From contig JADLSH010000388.1 of NCBI GenBank assembly GCA_016169945.1, positions 62,001 to 126,000 of the forward strand: a DNA stretch of 64,000 nt, in the 5' to 3' direction. Position numbers and translations under genes: made by a program. Position 1 is the stretch's first letter. Each line of letters opens with the position of its first letter. The notes beneath the pieces are model-generated. The model was not told the DNA's origin, made no database searches, and saw only the letters and a program-made list of their open reading frames with translations. Origin of the DNA: Trachythela sp. YZ-2020 (taxonomy: Eukaryota > Cnidaria > Anthozoa > Malacalcyonacea > Clavulariidae). Shown here in pieces: positions 1 through 11,334 of the stretch.

Positions 1-96
1 AATGAAATAAGACCATTTATTATAAAAAATTATAATTTCCTTTCCATACAAATGTGAACCGGGCAAGGCTGACTATAAACGTTGACTAGGATCATG

Positions 97-867
97 CAGG
101 GGCGCACATTAGGGGGCGGGGGTGTGTGGGGGTGACACCCCATCATTTGTGAATTTTTCAAAAAGGTCGGTCCCAAATTGTAAAATTACACTACTTAATT
201 CGGTCCGAGTTGGTCCGAAACATCCTGTCTAAAAATCGTTTTACAAACGATACAAAAATTGTCAATAAAATAAATCAACATTGCAAAACCCAGAGATATA
301 TTTTCTTCTTAAAGCAATATACTCAAATGTAAGATGACATAGCCATTCGCGACTGCGCAAAACATCCTAACGTTTGCACTGCCACATTGCGCGTTCTATT
401 TCCACGTCAGTATTCTCGAGTAAAATTAAGTCAACTCTGTTGTAAGAATGCAGTTTCTAATTGGGTCTTTATGATGTTGAAGGTTACGTTTTGGGGGGCG
501 TTTTCTTGAAATAACTGCATTTAAAGAAAATTGCAGCGAAATATTTGAATTCGAAACTAGAGTGTTTGAAATCTTATATATATTTACGAAAGGGCCTATA
601 ACGAAAGAGGTATAGACAAGACTCTGAAAATGCCATTTCCAACGATCTATAGACTCAAGTTTTTGAAAATTTTCCCCGTCGGCGTCAACCATGGTGGCGT
701 CTCGTGGGAGTCGGCACCCTACTTTTAAACAATCCCTCTACACCCCTGGCACCACACATATTTTTACATTAACTCGTAATACATGTTTTGATGTGGTCAA
801 CAAATATAAAAAGTCGGTCCCTGAACAATGACCGACCCCCCAAACTTTTTTGGAATGTGCGCCCCTG
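97..867. mobile_element. Non-autonomous hAT transposon (MITE)
   Basis: The ends are perfect 14-bp inverted repeats, CAGGGGCGCACATT at 97-110 and its complement at 854-867. They are flanked by the identical 8-bp GGATCATG at 89-96 and 868-875. An 8-bp duplication with CAGRG-type termini is the hAT signature. No long ORF lies inside; the 88-codon minus ORF at 426-692 resembles nothing I know. G-rich and C-rich subterminal tracts with the motif GGTC recur near both ends and may be subterminal transposase sites. Confidence 0.87.
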
Positions 868-1091
868 GGATCATGCTGTGCCGGTTTATCAATATATGTA
901 AGTTTCAACAGTGTTGATATAAAATATTAAATGTTGAGCACCACTGCAATTCAGCACTTGTATATAATATAGGAAAGGAACTGTACAAAAGCTAATGTTG
1001 AAAACAGACTGATTCTTGCCATCCTGAATATAAGGGTTCCTATGTCATATTATATACCTATGCTCGATAGTATGTAACTAGCTCATGCACC
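868..1091. other. Gene-free spacer
   Basis: AT-rich spacer between two transposons. I see no ORF, repeat or RNA signal beyond the hAT target duplication at its left edge. Confidence 0.5.
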
Positions 1092-1675
1092 AGTCAGTGG
1101 AAAGCCCGCACCCCCCTACCCGGGACATGCCGGGAAATAGCGGGGGTTTATTTGGAGATTAGCCTATCTGTTATGCCTCGGTACCTGGGGCATTAGACAG
1201 CGTTAGCTGTGTGTCATGATGGCCAGGGATTATGGGCCGAATCAACGGGGATTCGTCTGTTCGAGATGTATTATTAAGCCTTGTTCATCGACATTTACCC
1301 TATTCTCTATAGACATTGTTTTACTAAAAGTAGCTTTTACAGGATAATGTATTGACTTTGTATACCTTGCAAGATACAACTAACAGACAAAATGCAAAAT
1401 GTTTACCTAACTTTGGCAAAGTTTTGACAAACTCTGGATTGCATGTTTGGCTCGAAAGACTAAAATTGGGGAAATTTTAGAATAGTGTGTTGAATTTTAA
1501 AAGCAATTATTATGGTAGCGTTCATTTTTGGTGCCCGCGGGTAGCGGGGGACTTTGGTCATGTTTAGACCAGTAAGAATGCCACGTATAGCAGGGGATTA
1601 GAATGATTTAGGACACAACCTTTATCTAATGCCCCGCTGTTCCCAGGGTAGGTGGTGCGGGGCTTTCCAATGACT
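1092..1675. mobile_element. TIR DNA element, family with second copy at 47.9 kb
   Basis: Imperfect terminal inverted repeats of about 45 bp bracket the unit. The left end reads AGTCAGTGGAAAGCCC and the right end is the complement of AGTCATTGGAAAGCCCC; both run on into GC-rich GCACC..CTACCC sequence. The interior from about 1229 to 1615 is repeated at 47873-48241, about 85-90% identical by eye. No target duplication is evident and there is no coding capacity, so the superfamily is unassigned. Confidence 0.62.
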
Positions 1676-1849
1676 ATAGTTCTAACTTCCCATGTGTCGG
1701 CTAAGCCCCCTCTCTCCAGCAAACCCTCTCGGATAAGCCCCCCTCTTAATCTTGCCTGAAATAAACAACCAGAACCACCCCCCCTCCCCTTTGCTGGGGA
1801 AAGGGTGCAGTTCACACTGTATTTACTATTTTGATATTTTCAGCATTTT
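1676..1849. other. Decayed repeat debris
   Basis: Contains TAAGCCCCCTCTCTC-type blocks (about 1701-1745) like the interior of the TTAA element at 21410-21708, but no ends are visible. The minus ORF at 1564-1815 is just translation of this repeat. Confidence 0.4.
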
Positions 1850-1985
1850 AATTTGGTTGGCGAGTTTAGGCGATTTAGTGCGAGATTAGGCGGTTTAAGA
1901 GAAACTTTGCTAAGTATTAGCCGCGATCTAAGGCGAGATTGGGCGATTTAAGGCGATTTAAGCCGAGTTAAGATCCCAGAGCAGG
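1850..1985. repeat. Degenerate GGCGATTTAA tandem repeat
   Basis: A run of short decayed units around GGCGA(G)TTTA, ending in AGTTAAGATCCCAGAGCAGG. The same boundary occurs inverted at about 45715-45737, and the same units fill 46640-46760. The two places are therefore inverted copies of one repeat family. Confidence 0.6.
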
Positions 1986-2183
1986 CCTTACTTGGCAGTC
2001 TGGGCTTACAGAATTAACCTGAAGCAAGATGGATGACTAGCAGTGGCACCTCTAAAAATTTTAATGGAATCGTTCAACGGCTATGCGAATTTTTCGTCAT
2101 CATGCACCGAAGCAACTAACAGAAATATCAATATGCGAGCATATATGATATAGCTAGCTAGAATAACATCAGCAAAGTCTTAC

Positions 2184-2278
2184 CGTGATTCTTCTGGCTG
2201 GATGATATTACCACGAATCATATCGACCATGAGAAGACAAGACCAAATTATTAACACGTTTTGATTAAGAAACTTCAT
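2184..2278 (-). CDS. First coding exon of a secreted or membrane protein (partial)
   Basis: Reading the minus strand, an ATG at 2278-2276 opens 31 codons plus two bases. They encode MKFLNQNVLIIWSCLLMV.., a basic start, a hydrophobic core and a polar NIIQPEES tail, i.e. a plausible signal peptide. The exon ends at a consensus donor (CACG|GTAAGA) at 2184/2183. The rest of the gene would lie at lower coordinates; I found no second exon, so it is probably outside the window or hidden among the transposons at 97-1990, which would then sit in its first intron. Function is unknown. The call rests on the signal peptide and donor coinciding. Confidence 0.45.
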
Positions 2279-2555
2279 TTCTGCGTTTGTTTGCGAAAAC
2301 TCCTTTTTCGAAAATCCGTGTTCTTCCTTCAGTGAGGGTTAGGACAAGAATGAAACAGCGTCAAAATACGTAGTGTTTTAGTAAGAAAATACAAAGAGAT
2401 TCATTTCATCCAATCACAACTCTTCACGACGTTGGAGCAAGCTTTAGCATGTTAAAATCATGAAAAATTACGAATTTTGTCACACAGAGTGCGTTTGATT
2501 GCGCAAAGGAATATTCAAGACTAATTACAAATGCGTTTGCGTAACCAATCTAAAA

Positions 2556-2593
2556 ATAAGCTATGTATTTTCTCAGTGAAAAACATAGCTTAT
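2556..2593. repeat. Short perfect hairpin
   Basis: ATAAGCTATG at 2556-2565 is inverted as CATAGCTTAT at 2584-2593, and the stem continues with T/A pairs to a loop of about 8 nt. It lies upstream of the minus-strand signal-peptide exon. No function is assigned. Confidence 0.5.
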
Positions 2594-2819
2594 CTTGAGC
2601 CGCATTATCGCGACCCTCCTTGCAAGTCGAGGACAGGCTTAAGTGAATCATGACGACGTATGATAAGGCAGCAATTCGCAACATTTAGTACGATCTACGC
2701 AGTTAAAAACCTATATGTCTGGATGCGCATATGTCTGAGTATTGTACCACATGCGCTTGGTGAGAGCAAGAGTATGGTGTATAAATACGAAGTCACTCGC
2801 ATCTAGACTGCGTTACAAG

Positions 2820-2863
2820 CTGCACTGACGAGCCGTTGAACGGCGAAACGTGCATGTCTGCAG
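2820..2863 (+). ncRNA. Type I hammerhead ribozyme (short stem III)
   Basis: All core elements are present in order. Stem I 5' strand is CTGCA (2820-2824), followed by the conserved CTGACGA box (2825-2831). Stem II is GCCGT..ACGGC with a 3-nt loop (2832-2844), followed by the GAAA box (2845-2848). Stem III is minimal (A-U, C-G closing a small loop), then the GTC cleavage triplet (2856-2858) and the stem I 3' strand TGCAG (2859-2863), perfectly complementary to the 5' strand. Predicted cleavage is after C2858. Short-stem-III type I hammerheads are known from animal retrozymes and Penelope-like elements. Only one copy is here, so the host element appears incomplete. Confidence 0.8.
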
Positions 2864-3060
2864 ATTTGACCATATATATATATATATAATTTACTTTAAA
2901 TATATAACTGTCCTAATTTTTAATTGTTCGACGAGCAAAACTCGCGATCTTGGATCAAACATTGTTGATTTGTTCTAAAACAAAAGCTTAGCAAGACCCC
3001 TTGCCTGATAGGACCACGATTCGAGTGAGTAGAAAATTATTACAGGCATGCACAGTAATA

Positions 3061-3199
3061 GAGAGGTTCAGATTTGACTGCCACTACCGCTACCTCACAC
3101 TGGCTCAGTACGCATCTGATTGGTTAATCGGGTAGATTAAACGCACCTGATTGGTTCATTGTGGCGGTAGCGGTAGTGGAAGTCAAATCTGAACCTCTC
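3061..3199. mobile_element. 139-bp TA-flanked MITE
   Basis: A 37-bp terminal inverted repeat with one mismatch (GAGAGGTTCAGATTTGACT.. at both ends) brackets a core of about 65 bp. TA dinucleotides at 3059-3060 and 3200-3201 fit a Tc1/mariner-type duplication. It folds into one long hairpin and has no coding capacity. Confidence 0.8.
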
Positions 3200-3201
3200 T
3201 A

Positions 3202-4089
3202 ATATTACTGTACGCTCGACGAAATTTAAATTTAGGTAATTGCAAGAGAAGACTGAGACCATCTTTGGTGAGATGTGCTTATAAGATTGAATAGGGAAAG
3301 GCTATAGCCCATGGGCATTATAGGAGCGCTTCGTTACACATGGCGCAAGGCCAAGCATGCAGTAGGAGCGACGCGAGTGTTGAGGAGTTTTTAATTTTTG
3401 ACGTAGGCAAAGATATAGTTTCTATCGCAGACAATCTTATGTATTGAGGTTGTACCTCAAGTCGTTTTATATGCTTTATCGTCAAGTAATTGTTAGTTTA
3501 GTTGTGAATGGAAAATTGGTCTCTCCAGTGGTGTTGGTGATCAGCATTCCTCCAATATGCATGCAGCTGTGTTATTATACTATCATCTCAGGCACAAATG
3601 AGAAGACTCTACCATACAGGTTAACCCCGAGTGTTCTTGTCAGTTTTCTCCTGCACTAGCATTGGACAATAAACTGAATTAAGGAAGGCTTTAACGGCAT
3701 GAAATGAAAATGATAGAGCTATCCAGTATATAAATATAGTTACAATTTAGTTTAGGTTTCATCTTCTATTAACTTCAATCAGGGATGAGAGTTACTGGTT
3801 ACACCAACTTCTAGGTCTGTAAGTGCGTGCCCGAGCTAGATCCGGGGAAAGTCGCGGTAATTGACAGTTATCCTCTCATACTTTAGTTAGCATTACAGTT
3901 GACGAAGGCCCAATTACCAACTTGAATTTTATTACCCGCATAGGAAAAATTCGGAGTAGCTAGCTAGCATAAGCATTTTTGCACATTTTAACATTTTGTC
4001 GGTAAATTGGACAATGACAATTGCTGTATTATTCAAAGAGTGAATTTGAAAACATCATTAAGATTTTGACTTAACGCTTTCCCAACCTA
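3202..4089. other. Gene-free stretch
   Basis: AT-rich DNA without TIRs or exon-like reading. The 71-codon ORF at 3444-3659 has no recognisable motif and looks like chance. Confidence 0.45.
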
Positions 4090-4374
4090 TTTCTTCCTGT
4101 GGCGCTTATTGTTCATAAGTTGGCAATATATTTATTGCCGGCTTCCGTATCAGCAAAACACAATAATTTAATATCTTCTTTGGACAAACATGGTCTTCGC
4201 TTTGTACATAATATAACTCTATATATATGCTGGATTAATAATTTAAGAAATCTAGTTGTTTTGAACATTCTTACTCGCGAATATCGCGGAGGATGCGCGA
4301 TCAGGATTAATAAAATAGAGTCAGAGTGCGCAGTATCTTAGGCCAACTAAGTGCAACAAGATCAATTATCTTGA

Positions 4375-4500
4375 ACGCGTGATGCCATACACTGTTGGTA
4401 GCGTCTATACGATAAGTTGCGGGTCTTAGGATCAAACTACCTGAAAAATTCAACAAGAACTTCGACATTTCGAGGGAACGCCCTTCGTCTAAAGTTATTA
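4375..4500 (-). repeat. Hammerhead-like decayed retroelement fragment
   Basis: On the minus strand the order is AACTT, TAGACGA, AGGGCGTTCCCT hairpin, CGAAA, TGTC, GAAGTT. This has hammerhead layout (paired stem I, stem II hairpin, GAAA, GTC), but the CTGANGA box is mutated at its first two positions. The following TTTTTCAGGTAGTTTGATCC tail recurs at 7988-8005 and in variant form at 16790-16810. It is probably a dead member of a Penelope-like or retrozyme family. Confidence 0.4.
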
Positions 4501-6219
4501 ACTGAATTTTAAATTTTATATATCTCTCATCTATCTCTTGTAAATTATATATGTCTTCTAACTTTTCCTAATTTGTATATATCTTTATCATTATTTGAAA
4601 TATTGTAAAAATATCTCAAACTCATCTTCTTTTTTTCTATTAATAACATTAAATTACCTTAAGTTCTGATCACCAATGTAATTAATTGTAAATAATTAAA
4701 TAGTCAAAAGCCTTTCGTGGTCTCTAGTAGACCTCTAGCCCTATAATTCTGTAACCTGTATTTTATTTTATTTTAAACTATGTATGTATGTATGGGCAAA
4801 CTTTAATAAATAATAAAAATAATAAAGAATTGGATCAATTATTTTACACCGGTTCTACTGTATGACTATATGAAATTATGATACATCACACGACGTTATC
4901 TTGATACTCAATTGATCATGACTCGTCTTTTTTTTATTTTACGCATTTGACTTTTGTCTTGTACTCAAAGTGAGCCGTAACCATGTCAACAACATTAAAA
5001 TGGGCAACCTACTGTGCTGCAAGATCGATATATTCACAGACTTGGCAAAAGTCTGATCAAATTTATCTTTTCCTGAGGTCCTATATAAGCCAGAATATCA
5101 AGTCTTCTTGATTTGTGAATACTTCGTTGAATAATATTTCCATCGTTCTTCAAAAACATTTAAGATATTACCGACTTACTCCTCCCCCTGTTGCACCATG
5201 TTGTGTGTGTATATTTATACTTAGATATTATTATGTATCTTCCGTTTCAGCAAAATTCCAGTTGATATCTTCCTTTTTGACAAATATGGTCTAGGCTTTG
5301 TATTGATTTTATATGTTGGATCTATTTGAGTTCTTTTATTCTACATTAGTGACGATATATCCTTTAAAACATATATACCAGTCAATTTTATTCACAATTT
5401 AAAAAATATATACCATATCCCTTAATTTATATTTTCATACTGCGCCTATAAAATGTAAATGAGCAAATATAATGCAATATATCATCAGTAATATCAATTT
5501 GTGATTCGCTACAAAATATTTTACGTATATTTACTATCTGAAGTTGAATAGCATTGTCAGAGCTGAATGGGAGGTACTGAAGAGGTTCAACACCCCACAT
5601 TTTAATGAAGATTATTCTGTTAATTGTTGTTAAAATATCTTGCTTGGTAAAACCTATATAAAAATCAAAAAAACATGGGAGAGGCATAGTCCAGTATAAG
5701 CAAATGGTTTCGCTACGCCATGACTGACAAGAGCAAAATCGGCGCTACTCTGTATCCTGAGATCAATATCTATTCCCATATCAGTCAATTACAGTCTAAT
5801 TGAATTTGGTTATTCTAGGCAGGAATACAAAATTAAGAGAACCATACCTATATCCGCAAGAATGTCAATCTTCATGACCAGTATAATCATAAATTATATA
5901 CATTTTATTGAATATTATGTTTTCTACAAGCATACTTCGAAACAATACCCCGGATGCACCATGTTGCTTGTGTCTATATTGTGATTTAGACATCGTTTCA
6001 GCAAAACACCATATTAAGATATCTTCCTGTTTTGACCATTATGCATGGTCTTGGCCTTCAGTGCTATATGTTGGATTAATAACAATGAAATGTTTAAAAA
6101 AATTATTATTCCAATTTACTTATGATATGCTGTAAAACATGCATGTACCTGCCAATCTTGATAATCTATTATTACTCTATTGATAATATATTCATATATA
6201 GCCTATGCACTCTAAAAAA

Positions 6220-6640
6220 AGGTGTGTTAAATTAACACACCTTTTCTGTCCAAATTTTAACACACCTTTAGGTGTGTTTTGTAACACACCATAAGGTGTG
6301 TTCAACACACCTTAAGGTGTGTTTTGATACACACCTAAGGTGTGTTAAACACACCATAGGGTGTGTTAAACACACCTTGAGGTGTGTTTAGTTACACACC
6401 AAAAGATGTGTTAAACACACCATAAGGTGTGTTAGAAAACACACCTAAAGGTGTGTTTTCAGCTTGTCCAAATTTTAACACACCTAAAGGTGTGTTTTGG
6501 AAGAAGGTGTGTTTTCTAACACACCTAGGTGTGTTTTCTAACACATCAAGGTGTGTTTTGAAACACACCAAGGTGTGTTTTGACACACACCAAGGTGTGT
6601 TTTATTACACAGCTAAAACTGTGCTAGACAACACATGTAT
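6220..6640. repeat. Left palindrome array of E1
   Basis: About 20 alternations of GGTGTGTT and AACACACC separated by 2-10 AT-rich bases, so most neighbouring units form 18-22 bp palindromes. Unit spacing and spacers vary, so this is not a simple satellite. ORFs read across it on both strands (repeated NTPxGVF) are artefacts. Confidence 0.9.
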
Positions 6641-7019
6641 TGACCCTGTACTCTATTACACACCTTTCCTAAAACACAACTTAGAACACACAAATTGAAT
6701 CAGGCTTAAGAACATACAAAACAATGCACACATCGAAAATGGTTGACATCTTAATTCTATGTTTCAATGATTGCAAGATGGTTGAAACACAGAATTCAAA
6801 TGTTATACTCATTCCCAGATTGTGCAGTGCTTTGTATTTTCAAAGTTACTCTGTGGCAACCATGATTTTTGAATCTAGTTTTACCATTATATAAGAAAGC
6901 ATAATACTATAATAATTGTTAAATAATTTATTAAGACTATAAAGTAATGTTAAGACTATTAAATAATGTACAGACTATTTTGTAGGATTACAGTTAGCTT
7001 AATTCATAACAGAATAGTT

Positions 7020-7360
7020 CTACAGTTCGTTTTCAGCTATTGACATGCTACTGTTCAGTTCAGTCATTAATGCTGAGTACTTTGTACCTTTGTATGCATT
7101 ATCGCTTGATCGCAACACAATTTCCTGAAGAAAGGATAAGGCCACAACCATACCATCTGTGTAGGGAACATTGAAAACGTACGGTAGTGCGCGGATATGA
7201 CATCTATCAGAGCGTTGATCACATCAGTACCAGGGCATTCAACAAACACTTGGTTCTCCCCAATAATCATTAACTGGTCTACATCCTCCGGGCACCCAGT
7301 GCACAGTACACAAAACTGGACCATTTTGTCCCAGATTATACTCTCCATTGCTGACGAGGG
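7020..7360 (-). pseudogene. Last exon of the E1 gene, frameshifted
   Basis: Minus-strand exon after a good acceptor (TTGTTTTCCATAG at 7373-7361). It reads PSSAMESIIWDKMVQFC.., through GENQVFVECPGTDVINALID, to HY near 7190; there the frame breaks and continues one phase over as YVFNVPYTDGMVVAL..FLQEIVL..LMTELN to a TAG at 7022-7020. So the exon is a single coding block with one indel. The C-terminal pattern (hydrophobic helix, FLQxxVL, then TEL) resembles the end of the E2 gene (FLEAVLMDK..FVNEL). Function is unknown; it may be a transposition protein of the element. I place it only by its position between the arrays. Confidence 0.5.
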
Positions 7361-7663
7361 CTATGGAAAACAAATATTGTGAGTGTCAATGTAGATATTG
7401 GTGTAAAAGACAACTACTCAACTAGAATACGATTACACATCCAACATAGAATATGAGGTCTGAGGTCAGAGCACATGCACAACATTAAATATCCCGCAGT
7501 AAATAGCACTTGCCAAACATCAAATGTCCTGCAGAAAGCAAGCTAGATTATATACTTTGTCTCAGTGGTGAAGCTAGACATTAGCAACTAGCCATGCTAT
7601 GCAACTATATTTTTTAAATTATTGAAACCTGTATTTGAGTTATTATAAGGAGAGTGGGATACT

Positions 7664-8021
7664 CGGCAGTTGACTGTTCTGTAAAACTACCTGAAGACAG
7701 GTAGACTGCCTGGACATCACGTAATTAATGCTATAAGCTAGCTCTTTTGGATTAAGCAAAACATCTGGCCACAATAGAATCTTAGGAGAATAAAAATTAA
7801 CACACTATTTTAAAATGCATTGGACATTAATCGGTTAACCTTGAATTATCTCGATTGTGCGGTGCCAGTGTGGCTAGAGTATAGCAAATATGGCGGTTGA
7901 CTGTTGTGTAAAACTTCGTCTGGAAGTTAGTAGAAGCCCAGACAAAGGGCCTTCGCTCGAAACGTCGAACTTCTTATTGTATTTTTCAGGTAGTTTTACA
8001 CATGTTCAGTCAACTGCCATA
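7664..8021. repeat. Inverted-repeat retroelement fragment with hammerhead-like centre
   Basis: GGCAGTTGACTG..TGTAAAACTACCTGAA at 7668-7695 returns inverted at 7988-8021, and a partial copy (GGCGGTTGACTG..) lies at about 7891. In the middle (7930-7980), GAAGTT pairs with AACTTC around AGGGCCTTCGCTCGAAACGTC, the same hammerhead-like GAAA + GTC frame as at 4375-4500 but with a degenerate first box. It lies in the E1 interior, so it is intronic or nested. Confidence 0.45.
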
Positions 8022-8029
8022 ACCTTGAA

Positions 8030-9790
8030 TTAGTTAACTACATACTGTATCAAATCTTTGCACCGCATAAAAATACAAAAATTCTAATTGTCATTTTTGT
8101 AAGTCCCTATTGCGACCAGAGGTTTTTCTCATCCAAGAGAGATAGCTTATGGTATTACCTGTACATAATGTCTACCCAGTCTCCTACTCTCCCTTTGATT
8201 ACTCAAATTGTCTGCAGTTAGAAAGAGCATCAATTGGCAAAGCAAGCCATGGAAACTGCTCTTGCTATTCAAATAAGCATGCATTAAAATAGGCCAAAGA
8301 CAATGCATTTCTGAAGGTTTCAATGGAATGTAGGGCCACTAGGGTGAAATGAGCAAATTGTCTTAATGGGTTAAAAAGAGACATGGGTAAACAGTTCGGT
8401 TAACCCACCAACATCCAGCGGTCTGCGACGAGTACAATCATGTGGTGTTAAACATAGTAAACTAACGTATGGGGAATTAGGGCATATCCTTAATGATTAA
8501 CCACTCAACATTGGTAACGGTCAGGCATCATTAAATATGTACAAAATGTATTACCTTTTCAATTTGTGCAGGAACATTATAGAATTCTGTAATATTAAGC
8601 AGTGGCAGACAGTAAGGGGGACTATATAATCTAAAAATATAAGATGTATTTTAATTTGCAAGCACATTTCAAAAGGTAATAAATTTTGCTCACAGACACA
8701 AAAACATTAATTAATGAACCCTGGTACGCATACTATACATGTAAGAGTAAACTATTATTGGATTAAATTACAGTTATATCTAAAATCATAATCAATTTTA
8801 AGTATTTTGCAATAAGCAGTGGTAGACACTGGGGGGGGGACAAGAGGGGCAGTTGCCCCCTCCAATAATTTCTCAAAGCCTTTGAATGATAGCTGGTTAA
8901 CTGTGTAACAAAGCTGTATCAATGAATTTACAACCACAAAAGCCTTGATAGGCTATAATTTAAGTAAATTTGCATGAAATTTTAAGCGAAAATGGTTTTA
9001 AGAATTGAGATTTGCAGCAACAGAAGGATGGTTATATGTTGGCAACCTAAGTTCGCACCCCCAATATTTCGCAAAGTGTCCGGCACTGGCAATAAGTTCC
9101 ATATCCACACATTGCTTCTGTCTGCGCCAGGACCCAGGGGGATTGGTCTTTTTACCCAGTCAAACCTTAGCAAATTCCCTTGGGGACAAGATACAGGTAT
9201 TAAATACAACCCCCACCCTCAAGCAGTATCTTTTTTTCAATCCTATATCAAGTTACAGAGGCAGTTGCAAGCGGTATAAGCTCTTGTTTATTGACTGACT
9301 TATCAACACTAAAACATCAACAATGACTTGTAGCAAAAGGTAGGAAATGTATAATATGAATGGCCCTAGACCAATCCTATAAATTCATAATAAATTCAAT
9401 GCATCCAAGTCACATTTGGGAGTTTCTAAATCAAAATCTCCTGGGTACTTTCCTGTGGGTTTTCGGCTTGAGAACCAAATTTGACTTTTCCCCCACCCCC
9501 ATGGGATGCAAACACTTGGCAAATGCCTCTGGGTCCCCAGGGGGAAGCCGCTGATACATGGATAAGTAGGGCATAGTGTTAGTCCTCTCTACTCTTGGAA
9601 CATAGGCATGATATAATTTAACATCTATGATTAACTTTTGAAGCAAGCTATTTTTGTGTAAAAGGGGAGAATATTCCTGGTACTACCAAATATCCACTTA
9701 TCGGCAGCATAAGAGCATCATGGATTTACATTGACTGGTGCATAAACTTCTCACAATCAAAATATATCAACCAGGCATTCGAACATTCAC
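8030..9790. other. E1 interior without clear exons
   Basis: Contains a GGGGGGGGACAAGAGGGG..TTGCCCCCTCC block (8828-8861), typical of decayed DNA transposons, and several short overlapping ORFs (8992-9298, 9360-9646) with no motif. Probably intron of the E1 gene. Confidence 0.4.
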
Positions 9791-9950
9791 CTGTGATAGT
9801 ATTAAATAGTTGGACAATGGGCCCAGTGATTTTACATTCTTGGACAGGTTTCGGACATGTGAAAATATATAAAAGTCATGCGAATCTGACCTATTAGTAT
9901 CGATGAAACATTTCAGCTTACAAAATACAGCAGAATTTAGATACATGACT
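9791..9950 (-). other. Candidate internal exon of the E1 gene
   Basis: Minus strand, between an acceptor (GTCAATCAG) at 9951 and a donor (CACAG|GTGAAT) at 9791/9790. An open frame encodes VMYLNSAVFCKLKC..DFYIFSHVRNLSK..LSQ. The C-x3-C followed by H-V-R is reminiscent of a degenerate zinc finger, but I cannot confirm one. The call rests on the splice sites, the open frame and the strand agreeing with the last exon. Confidence 0.33.
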
Positions 9951-11334
9951 CTGATTGACAGTATACCAGTTAGTGGTGACAAGGATGCAATCTCTTGAAC
10001 TCAAATAATATATTTAGAATAGGCAATACTTTGTTTTTTCTCCATTTTCACTGCATATGTATCAACATAATTATGTTAAAATCTTATATGAAAGTTGTAG
10101 CTGATATTTGAAGTGGTTAAATCTTTAAATAAAGCTATATACTAGGACAAGATGGGCTCTGAGTATTTAACTGCCAATCTGTCATATACAGTTGGTAAAT
10201 ATAAACATTGAAAGCCCAAGTAAAAGTGAAGATTTTGTTAGCAGCGTTTGCTGAAGTAATTTTAAATTGGAACTGTATTATTTTCAGCGTTTTAATTCAT
10301 ATATTGTCGCGGAAAATTCAAATTTTAAGCGCGGACAACATGCTTGACATCCACGAACGAAGATTGCAAATATTTCCTAACAAAATCGCTCTAATTTATA
10401 TATAAAACATAACAATAACCTTACCTGAATATTATTCAGTAGTTGCCGATGTATTGCTTCTGAAAATCCAGCTTATCTTGGGTCAAAAATACAAAATTTC
10501 GAGCTCGATTTGGACTAACAGAACAAAAATAAAAATTTTAAAATATGGAGGTGTGATGACTCTATCCCGAGAACCTTTGCGCGCGTAGTAAGAAGACTAG
10601 ACACCAGTCTGTCAGTCAGCGCGCATTGCGGAATATTCATTTTTCGTTCAATTCATTCTTTGATAGAGTGACAAAACTTCAATCACCATTAAATGTTTAA
10701 GATTTTGTATTACTTATAGAGCTCTAAAATAACTAGATAGTCGCTGAGATGCCCTTCAAACTTGAGCATACCGATATATTGCCCGATATATTTCAATATT
10801 TTCGTAGAAATATTATAGCATACATGTGGAATTCTGGTTTTTTAAAGGAAGGATATTAACATATAATTAAGGTATTTTATCAAAATAATAACTAAACGGT
10901 TTGAAATTTTTCGAGAAACATCTATTACCGCCGTTGCTATGGTGATAATGACGTTTTAAGATATCAGTTTGGGTTTAAAATGCTTTAACCAGGGACTGCG
11001 GGACAGAGGGGGAGGGGCGGTTGGGAGGGAGAGGGATTGCACCAATAATTTATCATACATATTTGTCATACACATAAGTTAAACATGTTATAATTTTTCA
11101 TATCCATAAACAAGAAAACTAAAGAAAACATTATATACGCCAACTATGATAACTAACTCGATCACTGTTGTATTCAAGTCAGTCGAGTCTCTTTGTTTTT
11201 CAAACCAAAAATAATTGTCAAAAAAATTGGATCTAAGTAGGAAATCTACTATCTCTTTTAGAAAATGTAGGGAGCCACTTTAAAAGGCATTTCCTTTCTC
11301 ATTCCATGCTGTGTTTTGTTTAAAATATCCGTGC
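9951..11334. other. E1 interior, probable gene start region
   Basis: A donor-like CATTCAG|GTAAGG on the minus strand near 10421 could close a first exon. GC-richer DNA with CGCGCG at about 10575-10630 may be the promoter side. AGGGAGCCACTTTAAA at about 11270 looks like a decayed end of the TTAA element family seen at 27280. None of this is firm. Confidence 0.3.

Noticed and set aside
6392..6698. ORFs on both strands with repeated NTPxGVF
   Set aside because: They are translations of the palindrome array; the symmetric DNA unit gives the same peptide on both strands.
10208..10405. 65-codon plus ORF with hydrophobic start
   Set aside because: Opposite strand to the E1 exons, no splice support and biased AT-rich composition.
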